This document shows positions 34,261 through 44,602 of a stretch of DNA of 64,000 bases, in pieces. The notes beneath the pieces were generated by a model, which had not been told where the DNA came from, searched no databases, and was given only the letters and a program-made list of their open reading frames with translations. The DNA lies in assembly GCF_029227915.1 (NCBI RefSeq), contig NC_079876.1:11222001-11286000 (forward strand), in the 5' to 3' direction. Within the stretch, counting starts at the first letter, position 1. Every line of letters starts with the position of its first letter. The DNA comes from Hydractinia symbiolongicarpus. Its lineage: Eukaryota; Cnidaria; Hydrozoa; Anthoathecata; Hydractiniidae. A program made the translations under genes and the position numbers.

Positions 34261-35160
34261 ATGTCGGATTTCGTGCAAGGAATACTTAAACTTCAAACTG
34301 GCAGTGTAAACTTTGAGAGCAAATTGCAAGATCACCCACCATGCGTGCATGGAGAGAACTTAATATATATCGTGTCCGCCATTTTGATTAAAGAAGAGAA
34401 AATTTTGTTAGTAAGTGAAAACAGACCGGAGTGTTATGGGGCATGGTATTTACCGGCTGGCAAAGTGGAAAAAAACGAAACTTTAGAAAGCGCCTTCGAG
34501 AGGGAATTAGTTGAAGAAAGTTTTATTCAAGGTAAGGCTGACCACTTGCTTAGCATTGATCATGATTTATTTGGAAGATGGTTTCGATACAATTTCATTG
34601 GTCATTCAGTCGGTGGTCGACTAAAAACATTGGAAGACCAAGATAAGGAGTCGCTTGAAGCAAAATGGTTTCCTATCAGTGATGTCTTAAACGGTGCTCT
34701 AGATCTTCGGTGCAGTGATATTTTGCACGTGATAAAAGACGCAGTAAACTGGTTGTCGGCCGACAAATCAATTCAACACATTAAATCGTTGCCGATTCAA
34801 GCGCCTTATACGCATCATATACAACGACTTATTATTATTGACGCGCGGCAGAGGGATAACATTCGTCTGGCGTTAGTAAAGACGTTAAATATTCTTCCAT
34901 GGGAGGGACTGACGCAAAGAGTTGAAGCTTCGCTGAATAGTGTGTTCACGTCGAAAACATTTCGTTTGAAAAGGCTAGGTATGTTGTCAATCGAACACCT
35001 TCCAAACAAGAAAAAACCCTCTGATGGAGTGTGTTTTAATATATTGTTTAGAGTGGAGGAGGGAGAGGAAAACGAATCGTTTGACTGGATTGTTTTAGAC
35101 GAAAATTTAAAAATCATATTTGAACAGATATGTGCCAGTAATTCGTTTATAATTTTTTAA
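34261..35160 (+). CDS. NUDT18: Nudix hydrolase, NUDT18-like
   Basis: Probable oxidised-nucleotide diphosphatase acting on 8-oxo-guanine nucleotides to keep damaged bases out of nucleic acid. One 299-residue exon. The Nudix fold occupies about residues 32-165: YIVSAILIKEEKILLV, then GAWYLPAGKVE, then the Nudix box from GKVEKNETLES through RELVEES. The metal-binding glutamates of RExxEE are present, but the Gly that normally follows (EExG) is Phe (EESF). The C-terminal 130 residues are not Nudix and resemble the variable tails of NUDT18 relatives. An intronless coding region with a splice acceptor 20 bases upstream fits a 5'-UTR intron or trans-splicing. Alternatives within the Nudix superfamily cannot be excluded; membership in the superfamily is firm. 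Confidence 0.88.
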   Translation: MSDFVQGILKLQTGSVNFESKLQDHPPCVHGENLIYIVSAILIKEEKILLVSENRPECYGAWYLPAGKVEKNETLESAFERELVEESFIQGKADHLLSIDHDLFGRWFRYNFIGHSVGGRLKTLEDQDKESLEAKWFPISDVLNGALDLRCSDILHVIKDAVNWLSADKSIQHIKSLPIQAPYTHHIQRLIIIDARQRDNIRLALVKTLNILPWEGLTQRVEASLNSVFTSKTFRLKRLGMLSIEHLPNKKKPSDGVCFNILFRVEEGEENESFDWIVLDENLKIIFEQICASNSFIIF

Positions 35161-35249
35161 ATGTTACAAATCGCATTTTAACTAAAAGTTTTTTTCACCA
35201 GTTTTAATATTTCTTAAATTTTATTTTTAGTGAGACTTTGAAAATACGT

Positions 35250-35625
<376 letters not shown>

Positions 35626-35631
35626 TGTATT

Positions 35632-35792
35632 GGCACTTTCGCAACTCTATTTATGGCACTTTCGCCACTTGTGTGGCACTTTTATCACTCATATGGCACT
35701 TTCGCAACTCATACGGCACTTTCACCACCTTATTTATGGCACTTTTACCACCGCGCCTATGGCACTTTCGTCCCCTGGCACTTTCGCAACCC
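35632..35792. repeat. GGCACTTTCGC minisatellite
   Basis: Eight diverged units of about 15-26 bases, each with GGCACTTT(C/T)(G/A)C and a variable tail (for example ATGGCACTTTCGCAACTC). It abuts the GA tract. The same 13-mer GCACTTTCGCAAC occurs as an inverted pair at 41649 and 42227. Confidence 0.8.
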
Positions 35793-36354
35793 GAGGGCTC
35801 CCTACGCGCATGCGCGGATATCTCGTTTGGCAAATTTTTAAAAACATAAGCGGGGACATATATTTATTTCATTCTGCTAGCAGCTTTTGACCAACTGTTT
35901 AGACTGTTTTTAGTAAGTTATTGAAGTTATTTCTTATATTAAACGTCTAACAAACTTTGTTGTAAGTTAACACATATTTCTCTATGGTTTATAGTAGTTT
36001 GACTTTACAGCGAGCAACATAAAGCTTTGCTACCAAGCTAGCTAGAGCTGGCTCATCTAATGAGCTGTATTGAAAATACACATATTTCTTCATGGTCTAA
36101 AGTATTTTGTCTTTATAGCTAGCTAGCTAGCTAGTTGAGAGATAATACAGTCTCACTTGTCAGTGTCATTATTGACAGCAGGCTTTAACGTTAAGTAGTA
36201 GTAGTATATATATATAGCTATATATATAAGAGAAAAATTGCACTGGAAATGTTATTTCTCTCAAGTATATATTATCTTTTTTGTTTCTTGATCATTGCAG
36301 TGTTCTTAAAGGGAAATATAAATGTTAGGTATTGCCGGAACTATACGTCTGACG

Positions 36355-36362
36355 TTTTCTGA
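36355..36362. repeat. Candidate 8-bp target-site duplication TTTTCTGA
   Basis: Identical octamers at 36355-36362 and 36844-36851 flank a sequence with inverted termini. Confidence 0.55.
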
Positions 36363-36843
36363 AAGAGGGTGCCGATAAGCCGCAAACGCCCGCATATATA
36401 CAGGCGAGTTCGGGCGACTTTTCAAGTAAAATTAGCGGCTGCCCCCCAAACCGCCCGCACTTTGAACTCGCCTGGAACATTCCTGAAATGCAATTCCTTG
36501 TAATAAACCATGCAGACGATGATTGGGAAGAAGGCGCTTGAAGAGAAAGGAGGTAATAAAGTTTATATAAACTTTATTAACTCCTTAACTTTATTATAAA
36601 ATAAACTTTTTCAAAAACCATCAAAAACAGTTCTTCTAAGAACTTTGCTACCACATAGTAAGTTTATTTTAATTTTTATAGTTTTTTTGAATCATATATT
36701 ATTGTTGTTGTTTTTTTTTTCGGGCATTGTTCGGGCCTATGCAGGGTGTTTCGGGCGAATACTTGAATTTTTTTCAAAACGCCGAACTCGCTTGAATACA
36801 CCCGCACTTTTTACGGCGTATTCGGCTTATGGGCGCCCTAGTG
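36363..36843. mobile_element. hAT-like MITE, about 480 bp
   Basis: Imperfect terminal inverted repeats: the left end has AGGGTGCCGATAAGCCG and the right end CGGCTTATGGGCGCCCTA. Further shared blocks (CGAGTTCGG, CGCCCG) extend inward. An 8-bp duplication, TTTTCTGA, flanks it, which is the duplication length of the hAT superfamily. The interior is GC-richer than its surroundings and non-coding; the open frame at 36645-36851 is incidental. Confidence 0.65.
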
Positions 36844-36851
36844 TTTTCTGA

Positions 36852-38904
36852 TAGCTACCTTCTCATCTAAAAACCAAGTATATATGTTTTTACGTATGTA
36901 GTTCAGTTCCTGAATTATGGCACTGATGACAGCATATAAATTTGTCAAAAATAAATTTGCAGAAAATACTAAGTAATTCTTAGTATTGAAATAAGTCGGA
37001 TTGGTTCTGAATTTAACATGTGCTTTATAACAAGTTTTTATAACACTAAGGTTTGGAAAAATTGAGAACTGATCCGACCTGTGTTATCAGTTACCCCAAG
37101 TTGACCGAGGTTTTGAATAGTCGAGAATGGTCGAAACGGTTCGGCTTCTACCACCACGGGTCGGGTCAGGCATTCTTTTTGTCCTGCTTTCTGTGAAAGC
37201 AGTTATCGCTAGCCATGCCATGATGCAAGTAGTATGTGTTATCTTGTGTTGTCTTGTTATTTCTACTGTATTTTTAAGGTATTTTTTTCAGCAGTGATTG
37301 ATTGTTCCACCTATCTGATTGGTTAACGTTGTATTTTTGTCTGTAGCTAGCTATCTAGTGACTTATTTTACTAGAGTACTTAAGCTTGCTAGATTTCTTT
37401 GTTTATATTTTAACTATGGGCTCTTCTAACATGTGTCTGGCATGTGAAAAAGATGCTAGTGAGCTACAACTTTCTACAAATGCCATTTTCCATTGAGTTC
37501 TTCAAACAATAGTACAATAGTCAGTGATGGACAACAAGGGTTATAAAATGAATCTTGAATTCTTCCAGTCAGAATGTCACATGGTACAACTTTCAGTTGA
37601 GGGAAAGCATGGACCTTTCACAGTCAAACTCTCACAGAAGAAGCTTTAATTATTCAAGAACTACAATTATATATCTGAATTAAAGTAAGACTAAATTAGC
37701 ACACCTAAAACTACACAATATGACAGGTTTGAAGTTAAAACACAAAGATTCTACAAGAAATTCAGCCCCTATTTATAAAAAGGTGACTGCGTGAACAGCG
37801 TGTTTTCCCTCAATTCATAATGGCTACACTAAAAAATACAGACATGTATTTGGTTGAAAAGTATCACGTCCCCCCCCCCCCTCTGGTTTGTACACAATAA
37901 AAATAGTTTTTGATGTACACATAGAAAAAAACTTCACTGTCATAAGTTATCAAACGCCAGCTCACTTTAAATTTTTTCTTTTAGACAACATAAGGTTAAA
38001 AGAATATTTTTAAAGTCTTTTATTCATCTTTCACTTATGTTTTGTAAGAAATTTTTGATTAGGCCACTGGCGAAAATATGTTTGGTTAGCATCATTTCTA
38101 ATTACAAAAGTGAGTCGGTCGGTAGTGTAAAAATTTTTCCTGGAAAATTACAAAAATACTATATTTCGAAGCCATATTTTGTTATTCGTTTTAAATGTAC
38201 GCCAGCTGTATTTTTAGCCTTCATTTCAAGTTTGATTTTTATCAGTCAGTGTTGTTCCCATGGTTTTCGCTTGTATTGTCGTATAAATGCGAAGCAGAGA
38301 AATATAGCACTGAGTAGTGCAGCGCAGTCCCCTATCGAAATAGCATTCGGACATAACGACTGTAATTCGGAGGACCACTGAAAAGGTAAATGGTGGATTT
38401 TGTTGTGTGTTGAAGTTTGTTCGTGGATTGTTTGGCTTATTTTTTTCAAATTTACTGACTCCCTGACTCGACTTTCGCCTTTCAAAGTGAGTCGGTGGGG
38501 TGACTCTAACCAATTATATTTTTGAGGGTGGCCTTAGCATGTGCAATGATCTAGTGACTCATCTAGACAAACTTGTTTCAGAACTAGCAAAGCAATTATT
38601 GCCTCACCTATTATCTCATTTTCCAGAAATGGGCATGTTTGCATGCACAGGAGTTTTCATATGCTTGTGTTGGTGTTTTGTTTTCTTAAAGAGCTCAAAT
38701 TTTATAAAGTGTTTATGATCCAGCTTTCAGTTGGTATTCTGTTAATTTGAAGACATGAATATACAGGTGCAAATCCTGTCTGGATCTTCTATTTAGTTTT
38801 TATCAGACCAGTGTTTATTTAAGAATACCAAAGGCAATATATATATGTTTTTAAGTGTACTTTTTGCTATTAAAAAGTTTTACCATGTTTCTGGTTGTTA
38901 TTTT
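36852..38904. other. Intergenic DNA with minor repeats
   Basis: No gene recognised. A short poly-C run lies at 37869-37881. A CCCCAAGTTGACC sequence at about 37093 resembles the ACCCAAGTTGACC motif of the 38905-39118 repeats. The 114-residue frame at 38037-38381 overlaps equally long frames on the other strand and has no domain. Confidence 0.45.
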
Positions 38905-39118
38905 CTATAGGGCAACCTTTATTGCTGACCCTAGTTGACCAGATCCTTTCTAGTCACTATGGGGCAACTTTTGTTGTTGACCCAAGTTGACCAAGGCTTC
39001 TAGACAGTCAACACAAAATGTTGCCCCATAGTGACTAGAGGGTGTTTGGTCAACTTGGGTCAACAATTAATGTTGCCCCATAGTGACTAGAGGATGTTTG
39101 GTCAACTTGGGTCAACAA
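38905..39118. repeat. Direct and inverted repeats with GTTGCCCCATAGTGACTAG motif
   Basis: Two adjacent direct copies of a unit containing TGTTGCCCCATAGTGACTAG and GTTTGGTCAACTTGGGTCAA lie at about 39018-39118. Inverted copies (CTAGTCACTATGGGGCAAC, TTGACCCAAGTTGACC) lie at 38951-38991. The cluster ends directly at the tyrosine-recombinase pseudogene. Confidence 0.8.
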
Positions 39119-39119
39119 T

Positions 39120-39982
39120 ATGATATGTTTACAGAACACACAAAGATCTGGCGTTTGTTCTAATTTGACTCTGCAAGAGTTTAACAATGGCTGCTGGGAA
39201 GGAGACATGTTCCGGATTCGTGTAAAGAAACATAAAACAGCTAGCGCTTATGGAACAACTAAATTTTATCTTCAGCGCCATATTTACGATTACATGAAGA
39301 TTTTCGTGGATAGCGTAGGAAGTCAAGTTATTGGACAAAGTTCGTACCTTTTTGTATCATTTAATGGTGGCCAAATGGACTCTGGACAAATTAGTCGGCA
39401 AATTAATGCTTCTTGGCAAAAAGCTGGAGTTTACGGCGGCGACAAGCATGCTCGGAACTTGACATGCACAATATTTAGAAAATCAGCTTCAACAGCGGTC
39501 CTAGAGCATCACCATCAGGGGTCGAAAGACGTGGCTGATTTGCTTCTGCATTCAGAGAAAACACAAAAAAAAAAAATTACGATGTTCGTCGAAGAGAGTC
39601 CGGAATCGAGTCCTGTTCCTGAAAAATCTTGTGTTGAAGCAATGACAGCCCAAGACGGAAATGGTCCACTGATGAAATTAAAGAAGTTGAACAAGTTTTT
39701 TAACGCGGAAATTAAGAAAGGGTTGTGTCGTTGAACCTAGTCGTGGAAAAAGAAAGTCATTTTAATTTGTTGTGTGGAAATCCGAATCGTATAATATACG
39801 ATAAAGTTCGATCATTATGCAAAAAGATAACTCTTGATCCCAATCAAACTTTGGGAGGGATACCAAAAGAAACGCTGGCGGAAAAAATAAAGTATACGAT
39901 GATACTGCAGGTTGCGATTTGCAAATGGTCGCTGAGGTTCCTGATGATAAAGAACTTGAGTCCTACTAAGCATAAATGTTAA
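39120..39982 (+). pseudogene. Tyrosine recombinase / integrase-like gene, decayed
   Basis: The 204-residue frame to 39734 has the layout of a tyrosine-recombinase catalytic domain. QRSGVCSNLTLQEF carries the first Arg, KKHKTASAYG may carry the Lys, TIFRKSAST the second Arg, and DVADLLLHSEKT a His. The catalytic Tyr should follow about here but is lost from this frame: a run of 12 A (39565-39576) precedes TTACGATGTT, which gives NYDVRR one frame away. The coding trace then continues in a shifted frame to about 39982 (GIPKETLAEKIKYT). Mobile Crypton- or DIRS-type elements carry such enzymes; nothing here shows which. No N-terminal domain or start is identifiable. Confidence 0.65.
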
Positions 39983-41648
39983 TTAAGGCATTGACTTTAT
40001 ATAGCTTAAGCGCTTGAACATTTTCCTCCCTTAAATTTTAGGAATGTTAACCTCGTTTATCCTTGATGTTCTGTGATTTCCAAAGCTTTTCAACAATAAC
40101 CAGGTCAATTTAATTTATGTGTATTCGATGGAAAGATTAGGTAATGCACGTACGTCTCTTGGTTTTAGTTAATTTTCAACTTTACTTTGCGTTATTCACC
40201 TGTATTTTTTATGTAATTCGTTTTCTCGAACCATTTTTTGGTCCTCCTTAAATTAATTTTTTCCAATAACTAAATCTTTTTAGTGTCTATGTCTAAGAAA
40301 ATAAATGTTCGAAAAATGAATACTGGTATGTAACGTAGCCACAAGTTTGGAAAAAACTATTCTTAAATAGTTCTCTTTACAAATACATCAACCTAATAAG
40401 TCGAGTTATTGAACAAGAATTATCAACAAGGTTAAGTCAAGCCGACATACGAAATTTCTTTCAGTGAAACTTTATGGGTTGTAACAATTGTAAGTTTGCC
40501 TTAACTGGAACTAACATCTCATTTTTGTCTAAGTTCGAATTAACGAGAGCTTCGCTTAAGTCTTTAACTGTTTTCTCTGGTCCCTTGGGGGTTCGAGTTC
40601 CAGGAAATAACTGTATATATAAAAATTTCGGTTCTATATACCATTAAGTCGCGTTTGGTTGACTGGCGAAAGATTTCACTTATCCAATGTAACATTTAGT
40701 CTTATCTATTTTTTTGAGTTAACGCTTTATGTATTCTCTATTAGTCAGTTAGTCTCCGTTCTTCCTTTGTGACGCCTAAGTGTTAGAACTAGGCTAACGC
40801 AAGTCTTGGCTACTACTTCTGTTGGGAAATTGCCTGTTAATGGGCTTCACACGATAAGTTTTTTATCGAGCGCTCATAGCGTTTTTATATAGGACTTCTA
40901 ATACTGGAAGGCACTCCACCCTAAAATAAATTTTGGACGTTAGGTAGACTGCAAAGTTAAGACTCCTTTACTTGTTCTTATAGTAGATATTAATAAACAT
41001 TGTTAACCCTTCGCTACTATTTGTTTTTGCTAAATAATACATTTCCTCACGTCAAAATATCGCTCTTTTTTCTGAAAAGTGAAAGAACGTACTAGAAATT
41101 ATCTTATCAGTAAAGTAATCATTTCCAAGTAAAGGCAGGTGGTACATTTTTTGCTCGTCTGGTATAATTTCTCCGGTACCCTTATGATCTACAATTATTT
41201 CTTAGATTTCAAGTTTTGCATGCAAACATTATAATAGGTTAGCTAACACTAAGCAAAATAAGCAATAAAAATAGACCAATTTCAGTCCTTAAATATTATT
41301 GTCAATGTCGTTTCACAGGATTTTTGACCAAAATTTGCAAAATTTGAGAAATTCGCAAAAGTTAGGTTTCGCGACAATAAATCCTAAAGCAAATATTAAA
41401 AAATATACAACTTTTTACTAACATATTATCCGAACAACATAATAGCGTAGGCATTAATACATCCTATAGGTGGTAAAAGTGCCATTTTATAGCAAAGAGA
41501 ATGTTGGTTTTAATGTAAAAACAATAATTCTAGGTAATAGTTTTATATTTTTACTCATACTAGTTGTATACATTGTATGTAAGAAAAGTGAAGTAAATTC
41601 CTTGTAAAAATATGGGTGTGGTCTGTGACCATGCATTTCTCAAATATG
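39983..41648. other. Intergenic DNA
   Basis: AT-rich, no recognisable ORF or RNA. A TTGGGGGTTCGAGTTCC stretch near 40586 resembles a tRNA T-arm B box, but no cloverleaf forms around it. Confidence 0.5.
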
Positions 41649-42239
41649 GCACTTTCGCAACATCTGCAAAATTCGGACCAAGGCCTAAAATCAATCATTT
41701 TCGACATGAAAACATTCTTATCAGAAGTTAATTTTTTGCTTAGGCTTAGAAAATAGATTTGGCCATTAAATGGCCAAGTTATAACTATATTTGATTTCTT
41801 TTGCGGATTTTATAGCATATTAAGGTAAAAAAACACGAAAAACGCTTTGTTTCAAAATACGACGTTGAACATTGAGTTAAATATGTATACTCGATCTTCA
41901 CCTTACCTATGAAATCGTAAAAAATCAAAATTTGGGCAAAAAACTATAAAGTGGTTATCGGAAGGGTAAAAGTAACACCAAGTGGTTCTAAAAGCTTGAG
42001 AGAATGGAGCCGTATGGACCAAAAACACTTTTAGGGAATTTGGAACCACGGATTCTGGCACTTTTAAAACCTGGGCAGTCATCTTTTGGCTCAGATATGC
42101 TAGATTTTCCGCAATAATAAAAAACTATCACTGTTCTGCAGCATTTAGACAATGTACTTCATAAAATGGTTGGACTGGATATGGTAGCGCAATTATAGGT
42201 ACTTATTATGCGCATGTGAAGTTTGGGTTGCGAAAGTGC
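41649..42239. repeat. Possible MITE bounded by a 13-bp inverted repeat
   Basis: GCACTTTCGCAAC (41649-41661) and its exact reverse complement (42227-42239) bound about 590 bases of non-coding DNA. The left end repeat reads TATGGCACTTTCGCAAC, like the units of the minisatellite at 35632-35792. No clear duplication was found at the edges. Confidence 0.45.
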
Positions 42240-42853
42240 TACAAAACGCATTTCCAGAGAGAGATATGAGAACATGAGATTATCCGCATTAATGCATTAA
42301 CCGCAATGCAATTTGACTTAAATGTTACTGCTTGTGTCAGCATTTTTTTGTTGAGGTGAAGTAGTTAAATATGCTCATAGCTAATCTTGAGATTACATAT
42401 TAAGCACCCTTAACGCAAAAAATAATTCTCCATTTTTTAAATCGCAAAAAATTATTTTTTAAGCCACCTAATAGCAAAAGATAACTTCCGAAGGTGTGGC
42501 TAAACACATATCTGCGAACTTTTCGCGACAATTTGAAAAACATGCGTATCAGGTTAGTGGAGACACCTGAAGTACAGCTACACTAAAGGACAGTCAACTT
42601 TTCTGAAATGTGAACGCACCATGTCATACAATCACAGTGACCAGCCTTTCCACCAACATTTTCACTTCGTGCAACCGCAATCCATGGTTAATATGGAGTT
42701 GTTAATTCTACTTTTAACTCTCCTTCTTTTTTTTATAGTTTTTTATTTATATCATGTTATGTGTGCGTTCTTTGTTATGCCATAGTTGTGTTCTTTGCTG
42801 TTGTGTAATCGCTGCTAAGTATTCGCAATGTAATTTAAAGAGGGTTAAGTCAT

Positions 42854-43341
42854 TTACCTTGTTCCTGCAGACTTTCTTTGCAAAGGGGGATCATGCGATG
42901 CATATTGACCTTTGGCCGGTGTAACCTCCATACGTTTATCTATATGTGCCATTAAACTAGTTTTATCATTACAGCTTGCTGTTTTGTTATCTAAAATGTA
43001 AAATAAAAACTCTGTAATCCTGTATGATGGTCTCATATCACATATCACAATAACTGCTCTGGTAACTTTTGCATGTTTTTAGCAGCCATCTTGGAAAAAA
43101 TTTATGAGCTTCCACGGCTTTATAGTTTTCCATAGCCTCAGGCGTCTAATTTTCTAGAATACAATATAGGTAGATCAAAAGAACTTTGAACAAACCAGAT
43201 AATAAACTTCTAACTACAGCCTAACGACTTATACTTACGAGGTGTCGTTAACAAGTAGTGATTCAAACTTGGCCACTCCGTTGGATCGTTGATCCAATCA
43301 TCAGCAGGGCGCTTATATCTCTGGTTACTTAAAACTGACAT
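42854..43341 (-). pseudogene. Possible transposon-derived gene fragment
   Basis: An ATG at 43341 opens 34 codons (DDWINDPTEWPSLNHYLLTTP) ending at a canonical donor, C|GTAAGT (43239). Further down, TPEAMENYKAVEAHKFFPRWL resembles a stretch of a widespread transposon-associated protein in invertebrates. A last open part (42854-43048) includes RKSAGTR. The pieces do not splice together in one frame, so this is either a decayed copy or an incomplete model. Function is not known. Confidence 0.35.
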
Positions 43342-44602
43342 GTCTATATTATCCGGCTACTTAGGTAATCGCGTACAAAAATTGTGTAGAAATAGCCAAA
43401 GCTTTACTAAGAAATCGAAGTTTCTTTTATCCAAACTAAAAATAGAAAACATAGTATGTCGCTATTGAGCTGTGTAATCTTTACAACGGTTCAATTTTAT
43501 CAGTTCTGTTGATAAATCGCATGGATACGTATGTTTTATTTGCGCATAAGTGAGACGTCCATTAATTGACAGGTCCTGTGCAATATTCTGTGATGATATT
43601 TGTGCAGGCGGTTGGTTGCATCAATTTAAAAACTGGAACACTCGAGATCTTAAAAATATAAGAAAGGAGTCTAGAAACAGTGTATTTTATATTCCACTGT
43701 AGTTTTGAAAGATTCCTGTTTGGGTTTCAACTTTCTGTTAACTTTGTTTTTTTTTGTACCGTCTCTGATGACAGAATTATCTATTGCCCTGGTTCCAAAG
43801 GTTTCTTAACTGGTGAAATAAGCATACCAAAAATTCCTTTGCGAACGTCTTTAACATAAGCGTAAGAACTTGCACTGTAAATAACATAAGATATTACACA
43901 CTTTTGTTTCACTTGTGTTTACACAAGTTTAAATTGGGCCAGTAATAATCTTGCTTTTGCCTGACCTTGAAATTAGAAATGTCAGAATCAGCATGGTTAT
44001 ATCAGCCGTTTTGAATATAAATTGAGAAGAAAATATTAGAATTCCCGTTTTTGGCCGTAAAATCGGTCACCTGCAGCAAAACACAGAGTACACCACTAAT
44101 ATTTTATTTATAGGCGCAGGAAGGCAACGAGAAGATCTTGTAAAGATGTAACTAATTCATGACTAATTTTTGCCGGTGGTTAAATTTTATCTTTCCACGT
44201 ATTTACAGTTTTTTAGGTTTCAAAATCTTGTTTACGTCAGTCAATTGCTGGTTCTGATGTACATTAGATCCAGTCCTGTTACTTTGGTTTCGTTTCTACT
44301 TCAAAGAAACCTATCGAAATTTCTTTCACTATTCATAAAGAAAATGCTTGAATGAACATGTATGAAATGAAATTTTATTCAGCATAAATAATCATTTTGA
44401 GCATAATAAAGAATTGTTTGCATAAACAAACCAGTTTTGAGCATTATTATTACTGAGAAAAAGACTGTCATTTATGTAACCACTCACGAACTTTAGTTAA
44501 GAAGATTTACAATTAATTTTGGTTTATTTTTAATTCCAATCTAGCATAAACACATCATTGTAACTTCACTGAATTATACCAAATGCTTCTAATGTATAGT
44601 TA
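43342..44602. other. Intergenic DNA upstream of the MFS gene
   Basis: No gene recognised; presumed to hold the promoter and 5' untranslated region of the transporter. No clear TATA box was identified. Confidence 0.45.

Noticed and set aside
40560-40615. GGGGGTTCGAGTTCC resembling a tRNA T arm
   Set aside because: No matching acceptor, D or anticodon arms could be folded around it.
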